Assembly: GCA_017999615.1 (NCBI GenBank)
Contig: JAGNLM010000003.1
Coordinates: forward strand, 62,001 to 126,000
DNA: 64,000 nt
Source: Gammaproteobacteria bacterium
Lineage (GTDB): Bacteria > Pseudomonadota > Gammaproteobacteria > JAABTG01
Direction: 5' to 3'
Positions 8,052-18,198 of the stretch are shown piece after piece. The stretch's first letter is position 1. The number at the start of each line of letters is the position of its first letter. Position numbers and translations under genes: made by a program. Below the pieces are notes generated by a model. The model made no database searches, was not told the origin of the DNA, and saw only the letters and a list, made by a program, of their open reading frames with translations.

Positions 8052-8605
8052 CCTCTCGCACGGACCGGCAGTGTGGATTCACTCTGCTGGAGCTCGTCGT
8101 CGTCGTCGCGGTGGCCGGGATCCTGCTGGTCACCGGCGTCCCCGCCCTGCAGGACATGGTGCGCAACAACCGGCTCGTGACCGAGACCAACGACCTGGTG
8201 GCTCACTTGAACCTGGCGCGCAGTGAGGCGATCAAGCGCAGGACACGGGTGGCGATCTGCAGTTCGACCGCCGCTGGCGCGGCCGTCCCGGCCTGCGACG
8301 GGGGCACCGACTGGGACACCGGCTGGGTGGTCTTCGTGGACGCCGACTCCGACGGGGTGGTGGACAGCGCCGCGGACGTCATTCGCCGCAGCGCAGTCGT
8401 CGCGGGCGCGACCCACGTGCGCGCCAGCGGAGGGACTCTCTCCTTCGGCGCGGATGGGAGCGTTGCCGGAGGTGCCGCAACCACCCTGGCCGTGTGCGAC
8501 GACCGGGGAGAGTCGCGCGGACGCCAGATCAGGGTGGCCGGTGTCGGCCGCCCGCAACGGGTCGGTCCGCAGATACCAGACGCGGGCTGTAACCCGGGAG
8601 GGTGA
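8048..8605 (+). CDS. fimT: FimT/GspH family minor pseudopilin
   Basis: 185 residues. The prepilin site QCG|FTLLELVVVVAVAGILLV carries Glu at +5 and the hydrophobic stem helix. The block ARSEAIKRRTRVAICSS is typical of FimT/FimU/GspH. It initiates type IV pilus assembly together with the following minor pilins and is processed by prepilin peptidase at the inner membrane. It is coupled on both sides by 4-bp overlaps (ATGA, GTGA). Confidence 0.9.
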   Translation: MTSRTDRQCGFTLLELVVVVAVAGILLVTGVPALQDMVRNNRLVTETNDLVAHLNLARSEAIKRRTRVAICSSTAAGAAVPACDGGTDWDTGWVVFVDADSDGVVDSAADVIRRSAVVAGATHVRASGGTLSFGADGSVAGGAATTLAVCDDRGESRGRQIRVAGVGRPQRVGPQIPDAGCNPGG

Positions 8606-9114
8606 GTGCGGTGAGACAGGGTCGCGGGTGTGGGCGGTGGCCGAGCTCGGGAAGCCAGGGCTTCAGCCTGATGGAGGTCCTGGTCGCGCTCCTCGTCCTG
8701 GCCATCGGGCTCCTGGGGCTCGCGGCGCTGCAGGCGCGGGGCGTCAAGTTCAACCACGACGCGTACCTGCGCAGCCAGGCGACTTACCTGGCCTACGAGG
8801 TCATTGACCTGATGCGGGCCAACGTGACGAACGCCGGCGACTACGTGGTCGCCACCGACCCGGGTGGCACCTGCGACCCGGGGGCCTCCGGGCACACGAA
8901 CGACCTGGCGTGCTGGTACGACGCCCTGCAGGCGGCGCTGCCCGCCGGTGACGCCATCATCGCCGCCAACGGGGACCAGTTCGACGTCACCATCCGCTGG
9001 CAGGCGCGTGGCGCACGCGAGGCGACCAACCAGGCCGCCTGCTTGGCGGCGCCCTCCCGTGTCTGGGTCGATCCCTTGTGCCTCGTGACGCAATCCTGGA
9101 CTTTCCGCACATGA
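8602..9114 (+). CDS. pilV: Type IV pilus minor pilin PilV
   Basis: 170 residues from a GTG at 8602 (GTGA overlap with fimT). The prepilin site is SQG|FSLMEVLVALLVLAIGLLGLAALQ, the PilV hallmark sequence. The globular part contains TYLAYEVIDLMRANVTNAGDY. Its stop overlaps the pilW ATG. It is a minor pilin of the priming complex at the pilus tip. Confidence 0.93.
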   Translation: MSAVRQGRGCGRWPSSGSQGFSLMEVLVALLVLAIGLLGLAALQARGVKFNHDAYLRSQATYLAYEVIDLMRANVTNAGDYVVATDPGGTCDPGASGHTNDLACWYDALQAALPAGDAIIAANGDQFDVTIRWQARGAREATNQAACLAAPSRVWVDPLCLVTQSWTFRT

Positions 9115-10316
9115 CCTTGCACGCCACGCGCGCACGCCACACCCGCAGCCGTGGCCTGAGCCTGGTGGAGTTGATGGTGGCGCTCGTCGTCGGCCTCCTC
9201 CTGATGGCGGGCACGATCTCGATCTTCCTTTCGAACAAGCGGACCTATGAGATCACGGACGACCTCTCGCGGCTCCAGGAGAACGCGCGCTTCGCGCTGG
9301 AGACCATGCTGCGGGACCTGCGGATGGCGGGGAACCTGGGGTGTGGTCAACGGTCCGTCAACCTGACCACCGAGGTGGCGGTTCCCAGTGACGGCATCCT
9401 CTGGGACCTGACGACCAACCTCGAGGGTCTCGACGATGGCGCCACCGCATGGAGTCCCAGCGGTCGAGCCACCAGTGCGGACAACAATGTCAGCGGGCTG
9501 CGGGACGTGCCGGTCGCGCCGCTGGCAGGAACCGACGCCATCACCCTGCGTTACGGAGCGGGCCCGGGGCTGGTGATGACCGCCGGCCAAAGCGTGTCCG
9601 GCGCGACGATACCCGTCGACACCTCCGACGATGCCGGCGACCGCACGGACGACGACGCCGGCGCGGAGCACGCCGCGCTGCAGCAGGCACAGCTCGCCGT
9701 GCTGACCGATTGCGGCGGCATGAGCCTCTTCCAGTTGAGCGCCGTCCAGGCGGCTGCCGTCGTCAGCAGCGCGGGCTTCTCTCGCCCGTTCGAGCGGTCC
9801 GCCACCGGGCCGATGTACCCGCGGGTCATGCCGGTTCGGGCCGTCCGATACTTCGTGGGCGACGGGGCCATTGCGATTGCAGACGAGGCGACCCGCTGCA
9901 GGGACGACCGGGGCCAGCCCGTGCCCGCCCTCTACCGCACGACGTTGACGACGACGCACCCGGAACCCGTGGTCTGCGGCGTCGAGAACATGCAGATCCT
10001 GTATGGCGTCGACAACGACGGCGATGAGCAGCCGAACCTGTACGCCCGCGCATCCGCAGTGGGCAACACGGTCCAGTGGCGGAATGTCGTGAGCGTGCGA
10101 CTCGGCCTGCTGCTCCGGACCCTGGACGAGTACGGTGCCGACCCCGACCCGCGCCCCGTGAAGAACATCCTGAAGGGCGGCGGGTTCGACACGCTCGAGG
10201 GTTGCGAGACGGACGCGGGCGGCGCCGATCGCGGTTGTGTGACCGTCGCCGACCCGAATCTTCGCGTCCGCCGCAGGGTCTTCTCCACCACGGTCTTCCT
10301 GCGAAACCGCATATGA
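9111..10316 (+). CDS. pilW: Type IV pilus assembly protein PilW
   Basis: 401 residues from the ATG at 9111. The prepilin site is SRG|LSLVELMVALVVGLLLMAGTISIFLSNKRTYE. It is followed by the PilW block LSRLQENARFALETMLRDLRMAGNLGCG. The C-terminal part includes VVCGVENMQILYGVDNDGD. ATGA overlaps link it to pilV and pilX. It is a large minor pilin of the PilVWX-Y1 tip complex. Confidence 0.93.
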   Translation: MTLHATRARHTRSRGLSLVELMVALVVGLLLMAGTISIFLSNKRTYEITDDLSRLQENARFALETMLRDLRMAGNLGCGQRSVNLTTEVAVPSDGILWDLTTNLEGLDDGATAWSPSGRATSADNNVSGLRDVPVAPLAGTDAITLRYGAGPGLVMTAGQSVSGATIPVDTSDDAGDRTDDDAGAEHAALQQAQLAVLTDCGGMSLFQLSAVQAAAVVSSAGFSRPFERSATGPMYPRVMPVRAVRYFVGDGAIAIADEATRCRDDRGQPVPALYRTTLTTTHPEPVVCGVENMQILYGVDNDGDEQPNLYARASAVGNTVQWRNVVSVRLGLLLRTLDEYGADPDPRPVKNILKGGGFDTLEGCETDAGGADRGCVTVADPNLRVRRRVFSTTVFLRNRI

Positions 10317-10804
10317 GTCTCCTGCACCTGCACCATGGTCCTTCCGCGTCTCTGGCCAGGGGGCGCGCAGCGCACCAGCGCGGCGCCGTCCTGATCGTCG
10401 GGCTCATCCTGCTCGCCGTGCTCACCCTGCTCGGCCTCACGGGCATGAGTACCACCTCGCTCGAGGAGAAGATGGCGGCCAACGCGCAGGAGGGCACGCG
10501 CGCCTTTCAAATCGCGGAGACCGGCCTAGCCAGCGCCTTTGCCGAGGAGCTCGCCTGGGACCTGGATGGCTACGACTCCCCCCTTCAAGCAGTGAAGCTG
10601 GCGGACAACACTCAGGTGGGTCAGTTCCAGTACTGGACCCGCTTCAACGGCTGGTCGCCCCCTCGCCAGCCCTACAGCGCCGTGCACTTTCACGCCGCCC
10701 ACTTCGACTTCCGCAGCGAGGGCACGACCTTCGCCGGCGGCGCCGCGAGTGATATCCAGGCGAGACACCACGGCGGTGTCTACCAGATTGCCCCGAAACA
10801 GTAG
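10313..10804 (+). CDS. pilX: Type IV pilus assembly protein PilX
   Basis: 163 residues. The N-terminus HQRG|AVLIVGLILLAVLTLLGLTG followed by STTSLEEKMAANAQEGTRAFQIAETGL is diagnostic of PilX. Glu+5 is replaced, as is common in this family. It overlaps pilW by 4 bp and is followed after 33 bp by pilY1. It bridges the minor-pilin complex to PilY1. Confidence 0.92.
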   Translation: MSLLHLHHGPSASLARGRAAHQRGAVLIVGLILLAVLTLLGLTGMSTTSLEEKMAANAQEGTRAFQIAETGLASAFAEELAWDLDGYDSPLQAVKLADNTQVGQFQYWTRFNGWSPPRQPYSAVHFHAAHFDFRSEGTTFAGGAASDIQARHHGGVYQIAPKQ

Positions 10805-10837
10805 GGCGTGCCCCGGGCGCCCCGAGGAGACGCAGGC

Positions 10838-13800
10838 ATGAAACGCTCCCGCTTCCTGTCCTTCCTCCTCGCCGTCGCGGCCGGGGGAACTGCCGGTTTG
10901 CCCGTTGCCTCCCTGTCGGACGACACCGATGTGTACGTCGGCTCCGAAGAGCTTGCCCAGGTCCAGGGGGTCCGGCCGAACGTACTGATCATTCTCGATA
11001 CCTCCGGCAGCATGAGCACGACCGTTCCCGGGACGGGCAAGAGCCGGATGACCAACATGAAGGAGGCGCTGCAGTCCATCCTCGACGGGCTGAACAACGT
11101 CAACGTCGGCCTGATGCGCTTCAGCAACCCGGGCGGGCCAATCCTCTTCCCCGTCGCCTACATCGACGAAGACGCATCGGAAGCATTCAAGGCCGGCGGT
11201 GCGGACATCACGGCCCGGATCGCTGACGGCACCGACGACGTCGAGGAGCTCAAGTCGACCGGTGCGATGAAGTTCACGAGCACCCGCCTCGAGTTGCTCG
11301 ACACGCCCGCGTTCGGGAGCGAGACCAGCCTCAATGCGGGCCTGGGGGTGGGTGTCAGCGCTGGCGTAGATGACGTCGAGGAGCTGGTGGGCGTTTCGTT
11401 GACCACCTCTGGCGGGGAGATGAGACTGGGGAGCGGGGGCGGAGGGACGCGGGTGAACGGCCTCGTCTTCCGCAATCTCGCGATACCGCAGGGTGCCTAC
11501 GTGCTCGGGGCCGACCTGGTGTTCACGGCCGCTCAGAGCGACTCCGGCGACACCAGCTTGAGGTTCGCCGGTTGGGACATCGACAACGCGGGAACGTTCT
11601 CGAACACCCAGAAACCATCGAGCATCCTGGCATCGAGCGTCCTGTCGACGACCTCCACGCTGGTCATGTCCGGTCTCGCGCCCTGGACCAGCGGCCAGAC
11701 GTATGCGACCGACGACCTGTCCCCGGTCGTGCAGGAGATCCTGGACCGCCCCGGCTGGGCCTCCGGCAATGGCCTGGGCATCCTCGTCTCCGGGACAGGC
11801 CAGCGCCGGGCGAAAACGTACGATAGTTGGCCTCGCCAGCCGGCGAAGCTGCGGGTGACCTACGGGACCGGCAGCCCGGGCGAGCAGCGCGTGGGCCTGC
11901 GCTTCCGCAACCTCGGCATCCCGCAAGGCGCGACCATCGACAGCGCGGTCCTGGAGCTCTCCCCTTCGCGCACCCTGAACGGCCCCGTGACCTTTCGCAT
12001 CTACGGCGAGAAAGTGGCCGACGCCGCGCCCTTCGACACCGCCACGGAGTCCATGGCGAACAAGCTCGCCCGCAAGACATCGGCGCAGGTGGATTGGGCC
12101 GCAGCCACCGAGTGGGTCGCGCGGAGCGCTGAGGGACAGAGCCAGAGCTCCCCGGACCTCGCACCCATCCTGCAGGAGATCGTGAGCCAGGCCGGGTGGT
12201 GTGGCGGCAACGACCTGGCTCTCCTGATCGAGAAGGTCGACGGGGCGGGCTGGCGGGCCGTTCACAGCTACGAGGGGGATCCGGATTTCGCCCCCACGCT
12301 CAAGATCAATTACACCTATAACCCCGCCACGGCGCCGGCGGACACGGGCTGCATGGTGCAAACCCTGCAACGCCAGGTCATCGCAGGTACCGACGACGCG
12401 GAGCAAAGCTCGACGGGCACCATGCGCCTCGTCGATGCGAGCCTGGACATGCCCTACACCGGAGGGGCGGCACAGACCACCGGGATTCGTTTCCAGGACG
12501 TGCGGCTCGACCCTGGGGCCGAGATCCTGGACGCGCGCCTGGTCTTCACGGCCTACGCCACCAATACCGTCTCCGGGGCGTCGATGGTCTTCTTCGGTGA
12601 GGCGGCCGATAACTCGGCCGGCTTCAAGGCCACCGCCAACAATCTGTCCGCCTCCGCCCGGCCCACCACCACCGCGTCGGTGACCTGGGGCTCCGCCTCC
12701 AGCCCTGCGCTGACCGGATGGAACCGCGACGGCACCTACACTTCACCTGCCCTCACGTCGATCGTGCAGGAGGTCGTCAATCGCTCGGGGTGGCAGTCCG
12801 GAAACTCCCTCTCGTTCATCGTCAAGCCCGGCAGCGAACAGCGGCGCGCTCACAGCCACAACAGCAGCCCTGGCAAGGCCCCTGTCCTCAAGATCACCTA
12901 CAAGGGCAGGCTCACAGCGAGCAGCAACTCGTCCGTCACGGTGCGCCAGCTCCTGAAGCAGACGGTCAACACCCTGGAGCCCGGGGGTTGGACCCCCATC
13001 GTGGACACGCTCTATGAGGCGGCCCGGTATTACCGGGGAGAGGGTGTCGTCCACGGAAAGACGCGCGGAACGGACGGTGACACGGTGGAGCGCAACACCA
13101 GGGTCAGTCACCCCGCGTCCTACACGGGCGGGACGGTCTATCGCCAATCCGGGTGCACGGACGCCAATCTGAGCGCCGCCGCCTGCGAGAGCGAGCGCAT
13201 CGACGGCAGCCCGGTCTACGTTTCCCCCGTCGATGAGCTCTGCGGCTCGAACTACGTCATCCTTCTCACCGACGGCGAGGCCAACAACAACCACTCCGCG
13301 AGTCTCATCCGCAGTCTCGCCGGCATCGCAAGCTGCCAGGCGAAGCTCTCCAACAACGCCACCGTGCTCACGGGAGAGCAGTGCGGCATCGATCTCGGGC
13401 GGTTCCTGTACACCAAGGACCAGTTGAGCGCGCTCGCAGGCAGCCAGACGGTGGTGACCTACACCATCGGATTCAACCTGGACGCGAGCGACCCCGAGCA
13501 GGTGCACGCGGTCCAGTTCCTGAAGGACCTGGCCAAGGAGTCCGGGGGGCAATTCCGGCCCGCCACGACGGCGGCGGACCTGGCGGAGACCTTCCAGGCA
13601 TTCTTCCTGGACATCCTGAACCGAAGCACCTCCTTCGCCGCACCCGCCCTTTCGGTGAACGCCTTCAACAAGCTCTATCACCGGGACGACGTGTACTTCT
13701 CGCTGTTTCAGCCGTCGGACCGCATTCGTTGGACCGGGAATGTCAAGAAGTACCGCCTGCGGAGCAAGCCGTCGGAATGCCCGGGCGGGGCGTTTACGGA

Positions 13801-15778
13801 CGATTGCAGTCTCGGTGAGGTACTCAGTCAGGACGGCGAAGAGGCCATCGGTCCGGATGGCCGCATCAAGGATGGCATCAGCAGTTACTGGAGTTTCCAG
13901 GACGGCGACAAGATCCAGAAAGGTGGCGCCGGTAACGCGGGTCCCACACCTGCGAACCGCCGGGTGATCACCTTCACCGGGAGCGCCGACCCTGCGGGCG
14001 ACAACCTGGCCGCTGCCGCTCACGAGGTCAAGGACACCAATTCCTTGCTGACCAACACGATGCTCGGGTTGGAGGGCACGGCGACCGCGGAGGCGCTGAG
14101 CGCGCTCATCTCCTGGGTGCGCGGGGTCGACGTCGACGAGGAGAACGACGATGGCGACACCCGCTACAGCTTCAGTGACCCGCTCCACTCCAGCCCGCAG
14201 GCGGTGACCTACGGGGGGAGCGATGCAGCCCCTGTCACGAAGCTGTTCGTGGGCACGAACGACGGCGGGCTGCGAATGATTGACGCGGAGACCGGCGAGG
14301 AAGAGTGGATCTTCTACCCGCCGGAGACGCTGTCGCTCCAGGCCCGCCTGCGAAGCAATCCCAAAGAGCTGCGGCACGTCTACGGGATGGACGGGACGCC
14401 CACGGTCTGGCTCAAAGACAGTGACGGCGATGGCACCATCGGCGACACCTCCGGCGACTTCGTGCGCGTCATCGTCGGGATGCGCCGGGGCGGGAACCAC
14501 TATTACGCGCTGGACGTGACGCCCGCCACCCCCCTGACCGTGCCCGGGACGATTGCCCCGACCTACCCGAAATACCTCTGGCGGATCGACGGGGGCAGCG
14601 CGGATTATCCCCAGCTCGGCCAGAGCTGGTCCCGTCCGACGGTGGCTACGGTGCGCGTGGGGACCAGCACGGCGGGCCTGAGCGAGGTGCGTGACGTACT
14701 GATCTTCGCGGGTGGCTACGACGAGTCCCAGGACGGTGCCTTCGGGTCGAGCACCAGCGGCAACGCGATCTACATTGCCGACCCGCTGACGGGTGCGCGC
14801 AAGTACTGGATCAGCGGGACGGCCCACTCGGCGGGGGCCGGTGTCCAGGTTCCGGGCATGACCTATCCGATCCCGTCGGACGTCTCCGTCCTGGACGCCA
14901 ACGGCGACGGTGCCATCGATCGAATCTACGTGGGTGACACGGGTGGCCAGCTCTGGCGCATCGACCTGGCGCCTGCGTCGGGTAGCCCCGGCGGCGTGAA
15001 GGCCGTGGTCGGCAAGCTGGCGACGGTCTCCAGCAGCGCGAGCGAGGCCGACAAGCGGAAGTTCTTCTACCCGCCCGACGTCGTCCAGATGTTCGACGGC
15101 AAGTACTCGGACGTCTCTCGGTATGACCTGGTCACGCTCGCGAGCGGCGACCGGGAGCACCCGCTCAGCGAGGCGGTGACCGATCGGCTCTACGCTTTTC
15201 GTGACATCGATTACGACCCGATGGCGGACGCGAATGGGGACGGGCTCGCCGACAGCTACCCGAGCTCCACCGCGGGGGTGGCGCTGCAAGGAGCTCTGGA
15301 CGGACCGCCGGACGTTGCCGGTGACCTGTTCGACGCCACCAACGTCCCCCAGATCGACGTTGACGGGGCGAACCTCACGGCCCTGCGGCAGTCGAAAGGG
15401 TGGTACCTGCGCTTCGAGGGGACCGGCGAGAAGGGTCTCGCCTCGCCCATCGTCCTCGCCGGCAAGCTCTTCATCACGACGTTCGTGCCCCAGGCCCCGG
15501 AGATCGGTGACACCTGCCAGCTCATGGAGGGCGGGGGGCGCCTGTATGGCGTCGACGCGCTGAACGCGGAGCCCAGGTTCAACTGGGACGGTCTCGGCGA
15601 GATTGCGAGCAAGGCCGACCGACGCTATCAGTTGGCCGCGGGCATCCCGTCGGGGGCCGTGCCGATCTTCCAGCAGGAGGGCGTGACGCTGCTCGTCGGC
15701 GTTGGTGGCGGCGCGGAGACGGTCAATCCCGAGATCGCGTTGCCGCGGGCCCATACGTACTGGTTCCAGGGGCAATGA
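10838..15778 (+). CDS. pilY1: PilY1 tip adhesin with repeat modules inserted in the VWA domain
   Basis: 1646 residues; Pseudomonas PilY1 is about 1160. A signal peptide is followed by a von Willebrand A domain with the MIDAS motif DTSGSMS at 54-60. The VWA fold is interrupted by three related beta-rich modules (about 206-344, 350-494, 546-690). Each contains a [15 protein letters not shown]-like start, a VQEIVxRxGWxSGNxL core and a PxLKIxY end. VWA resumes with [10 protein letters not shown] (Asp812). The C-terminal PilY1 beta-propeller has calcium loops [10 protein letters not shown] (1194) and DANGDGAID (1353). The ATG at 10838 follows GAGGAGA. It is an adhesin and pilus-priming factor at the fibre tip. 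Confidence 0.93.
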   Translation: MKRSRFLSFLLAVAAGGTAGLPVASLSDDTDVYVGSEELAQVQGVRPNVLIILDTSGSMSTTVPGTGKSRMTNMKEALQSILDGLNNVNVGLMRFSNPGGPILFPVAYIDEDASEAFKAGGADITARIADGTDDVEELKSTGAMKFTSTRLELLDTPAFGSETSLNAGLGVGVSAGVDDVEELVGVSLTTSGGEMRLGSGGGGTRVNGLVFRNLAIPQGAYVLGADLVFTAAQSDSGDTSLRFAGWDIDNAGTFSNTQKPSSILASSVLSTTSTLVMSGLAPWTSGQTYATDDLSPVVQEILDRPGWASGNGLGILVSGTGQRRAKTYDSWPRQPAKLRVTYGTGSPGEQRVGLRFRNLGIPQGATIDSAVLELSPSRTLNGPVTFRIYGEKVADAAPFDTATESMANKLARKTSAQVDWAAATEWVARSAEGQSQSSPDLAPILQEIVSQAGWCGGNDLALLIEKVDGAGWRAVHSYEGDPDFAPTLKINYTYNPATAPADTGCMVQTLQRQVIAGTDDAEQSSTGTMRLVDASLDMPYTGGAAQTTGIRFQDVRLDPGAEILDARLVFTAYATNTVSGASMVFFGEAADNSAGFKATANNLSASARPTTTASVTWGSASSPALTGWNRDGTYTSPALTSIVQEVVNRSGWQSGNSLSFIVKPGSEQRRAHSHNSSPGKAPVLKITYKGRLTASSNSSVTVRQLLKQTVNTLEPGGWTPIVDTLYEAARYYRGEGVVHGKTRGTDGDTVERNTRVSHPASYTGGTVYRQSGCTDANLSAAACESERIDGSPVYVSPVDELCGSNYVILLTDGEANNNHSASLIRSLAGIASCQAKLSNNATVLTGEQCGIDLGRFLYTKDQLSALAGSQTVVTYTIGFNLDASDPEQVHAVQFLKDLAKESGGQFRPATTAADLAETFQAFFLDILNRSTSFAAPALSVNAFNKLYHRDDVYFSLFQPSDRIRWTGNVKKYRLRSKPSECPGGAFTDDCSLGEVLSQDGEEAIGPDGRIKDGISSYWSFQDGDKIQKGGAGNAGPTPANRRVITFTGSADPAGDNLAAAAHEVKDTNSLLTNTMLGLEGTATAEALSALISWVRGVDVDEENDDGDTRYSFSDPLHSSPQAVTYGGSDAAPVTKLFVGTNDGGLRMIDAETGEEEWIFYPPETLSLQARLRSNPKELRHVYGMDGTPTVWLKDSDGDGTIGDTSGDFVRVIVGMRRGGNHYYALDVTPATPLTVPGTIAPTYPKYLWRIDGGSADYPQLGQSWSRPTVATVRVGTSTAGLSEVRDVLIFAGGYDESQDGAFGSSTSGNAIYIADPLTGARKYWISGTAHSAGAGVQVPGMTYPIPSDVSVLDANGDGAIDRIYVGDTGGQLWRIDLAPASGSPGGVKAVVGKLATVSSSASEADKRKFFYPPDVVQMFDGKYSDVSRYDLVTLASGDREHPLSEAVTDRLYAFRDIDYDPMADANGDGLADSYPSSTAGVALQGALDGPPDVAGDLFDATNVPQIDVDGANLTALRQSKGWYLRFEGTGEKGLASPIVLAGKLFITTFVPQAPEIGDTCQLMEGGGRLYGVDALNAEPRFNWDGLGEIASKADRRYQLAAGIPSGAVPIFQQEGVTLLVGVGGGAETVNPEIALPRAHTYWFQGQ

Positions 15779-16272
15779 GCATGAGCACTTTCGCGTCCGT
15801 GCGCCGCAGCCATCCTCGGGGCAGGGCGAGGGGGAAGCCCGAGCCGGGTTTCACGCTGATCGAGCTGATGATCGTGGTGGCGATCGTCGGGATCCTCGCG
15901 GCCATCGCCTACCCGTCCTACACGGAGTACGTGCGCCGCGCGGCGCGCGCCGACGCCCAGGGGGCGCTCACCAGCCTCGCGGCGGTGATGGAGCGTTGGT
16001 TCTCGGACAACAACACCTACGTGGGAGACCCCTTCGCGGCAGGCCTGCACCTTGACTGGTCACCCGTGGACGAGCCGGAGGCGAACCGGCGTTACGACTT
16101 GACCATTCCAGCCTCCGGACAGACCGGTTACACCCTGCGCGCGACACCGGTCGCCGGTACCGTGGTGGCCGGCACCGGTATCCTCGAGCTCACCTCCACC
16201 GGTTGGCGGGGCTGGGACCGCAACAACGACGGAGACACCGCGGACGCCGGGGAAGACACCTGGGAGCGCTAG
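15775..16272 (+). CDS. pilE: Type IV pilin PilE-like
   Basis: 165 residues. It has a long basic leader, then [39 protein letters not shown], with the PilE pattern [19 protein letters not shown]. The ATG overlaps the pilY1 stop by 4 bp, completing the fimT-pilV-W-X-Y1-E order. It is probably the minor pilin PilE rather than the major pilin, given operon position and the C-terminal Asp-rich tail. Confidence 0.9.
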   Translation: MSMSTFASVRRSHPRGRARGKPEPGFTLIELMIVVAIVGILAAIAYPSYTEYVRRAARADAQGALTSLAAVMERWFSDNNTYVGDPFAAGLHLDWSPVDEPEANRRYDLTIPASGQTGYTLRATPVAGTVVAGTGILELTSTGWRGWDRNNDGDTADAGEDTWER

Positions 16273-16362
16273 CCCGAGCCTCCCAGGCGTCCCCGTATCC
16301 ACGCGGGGGCGTCCGCGCACCGGCCGCGGGCGCCCGCTCCTCGACCGTCTGTAAACACGCCG

Positions 16363-18183
16363 TCACTCCCTCGGAGCGCTCACCGCGTAGAAGGCCGCGA
16401 GGTGGGCGATCTCGTCGTCACTCCGGGGCGCCGCCAGCGCGCGCATCAGGCCGTGCGTCCGGGTGCCCTCGCGGTAGGCCTGCAAGGCGCTGGTGAGGTA
16501 GGTCCCCGACAGCGCGGCGAGCTTCGGGGTCCGCGGCGAGGAGCTCACGCCGCGGTTGCCGTGGCAGCCGGCGCAGGAGTGGGTCTCCGCCGCGTTCCGG
16601 TCGCCGGGGAGCTTCTCGGCGTAGCCGACCGGCTTCACCGGCTGCAGGCAGTAGAGTCCCGCCAGCTCCACCACGTCCTGCCCGCCGAGCCCGGACACGA
16701 GGGCCTGCATCGGGGCGTGGGTGCGGCGCCCGTCGCGGTAGCTCTCGATGGCGACGATCAGGTACTCGCGGTGCTGCCCGGCGAGCGTGGGGTTGTCCGG
16801 GGTGGGGCTGTTGCCGTCCGCCCCGTGGCACCCCGCGCACATCACGGCCTTCGGGTGATCGGCCGCCGCCGGTGCCGTGGCCGCCGCCGGCGCCGTGGCC
16901 GTCGCCGGACCTGCGCCCATTGCCGGCGCCGTGGCCGCGGCGTCCGTGGGCGCCGCCAGCGCGGGCGCGACGTGCTGGTAGGTGACGTAGGCGCCGAGCC
17001 CCACCACCACCCCGATCCACGCGACGAGCGAGGCGATGGCGAGGTTGCCAAAGGTGCGCATGCCCGTGCCGGAGAGGTCCACCTCGCCCTCCGCGCGTCC
17101 GGAGCGGTAGGCGACGGTGAGCAGGTAGCCGATGGCGATGAAGCCCCAGAGGAACGTCAGGAAGAAGAGCGCCGTGCTGCCCCAGTCCAGGTTCACGGGG
17201 TAGTCGAAGATGGAGTACCCGAACTGCCCCACGTAGTCCGAGCGCAGGGACTCCCGTGCGGCGGCCATGGCCAGCACGACCACGAGCCCCGCGACGCCCG
17301 CCGGGACGGCGTGGCGCAGCGGGTCCTTGCGCACCGCCCACAGATAGCCCACCAGGGCCACGCCGAGGACGATGGCCACCAGGTAGAACGGGTCGGCGTG
17401 GAAGCCGAGCTTCCCGGGGATCACGGCGGACCACCAGAGGCCGGTCCCCACGCTGATGACCCCGAATCCGAAGGCCAGGTGCAGGCCGAGCTTCGCGACC
17501 CAGGCAAGGTACTCGGGGTCGCGGTCCCCGCGGTTGCGGAAGTACCAGGCCGAGGCCACGAGCAGCAGGCCGGTGAGCACCGGGGAGGCGAGGATCACGT
17601 GCAGGTAGCGCGCCCACTGCCAGGCGTGGAGCGTGGTGCCGCGGGTGTCCGCGCCGCCCTCGGTACTGGCCCACCCGAGCCACGCGTCCGGCAGCAGGGC
17701 CTGGTAATTGAGCGCGTGGATGACGAAGCCCGCGAGCAGGAAGCCGGCCAGGGCGATGAGCCCCCAGAAGGCGGTGCGCGCCGCCCCGCGGTGGTGGCGC
17801 AGGTAGTAGCGGTAGGACGCGGAGTAGGCGGCGATCATCAGGAAGACGAAGCCGACCACCCAGGCTGCGGACAGCAGGTTGGAGGTGTACCAGAAGGGGT
17901 CGTAGATCACCTGCACGAAGAGCAGCGGGGCGACCCCGATCAGGACCGCGAAGCTGACGCTGACGGTGGCGATCCGCGCGGTGGTCGCCGACAGGCGTTG
18001 CCAGCGCTCCGCCCGCCGAAAGCGCCCCCACAGCGAGATCAAGAGCCCCCCGACCACGAAGTTCACGAACAGGATGTGGAGGGCGAAGGTCAGCACCATC
18101 AGGAGCTGGAACACGACGGGGTACAGGGGCACGCCCATGGGGTCGCGCAGGGCGGCGAGGACTTCGTTGACGTGGGATTCCAT
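16363..18183 (-). CDS. bd-like oxidase membrane subunit fused to two cytochrome c domains
   Basis: 606 residues. About ten hydrophobic helices (residues 15-410) begin with LYPVVFQLLMVLTFALHILFVNF and resemble the CydA N-terminal membrane domain. An Ala/Pro/Thr-rich linker leads to two c-type haem domains with CAGCHG at 449-453 and 537-541. Together with the adjacent gene it looks like an OR-C/OR-N-type member of the cytochrome bd superfamily. Such a complex could draw electrons from soluble cytochrome c rather than quinol. The gene starts 16 bp after its partner. Confidence 0.75.
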   Translation of the reverse strand: MESHVNEVLAALRDPMGVPLYPVVFQLLMVLTFALHILFVNFVVGGLLISLWGRFRRAERWQRLSATTARIATVSVSFAVLIGVAPLLFVQVIYDPFWYTSNLLSAAWVVGFVFLMIAAYSASYRYYLRHHRGAARTAFWGLIALAGFLLAGFVIHALNYQALLPDAWLGWASTEGGADTRGTTLHAWQWARYLHVILASPVLTGLLLVASAWYFRNRGDRDPEYLAWVAKLGLHLAFGFGVISVGTGLWWSAVIPGKLGFHADPFYLVAIVLGVALVGYLWAVRKDPLRHAVPAGVAGLVVVLAMAAARESLRSDYVGQFGYSIFDYPVNLDWGSTALFFLTFLWGFIAIGYLLTVAYRSGRAEGEVDLSGTGMRTFGNLAIASLVAWIGVVVGLGAYVTYQHVAPALAAPTDAAATAPAMGAGPATATAPAAATAPAAADHPKAVMCAGCHGADGNSPTPDNPTLAGQHREYLIVAIESYRDGRRTHAPMQALVSGLGGQDVVELAGLYCLQPVKPVGYAEKLPGDRNAAETHSCAGCHGNRGVSSSPRTPKLAALSGTYLTSALQAYREGTRTHGLMRALAAPRSDDEIAHLAAFYAVSAPRE

Positions 18184-18198
18184 GTCTGTCTTCCCCCT

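Noticed and set aside
12743-15775. 1010-codon - strand open frame over pilY1
   Set aside because: Shadow of PilY1; no motif, and PilY1 has complete domains in the other strand.
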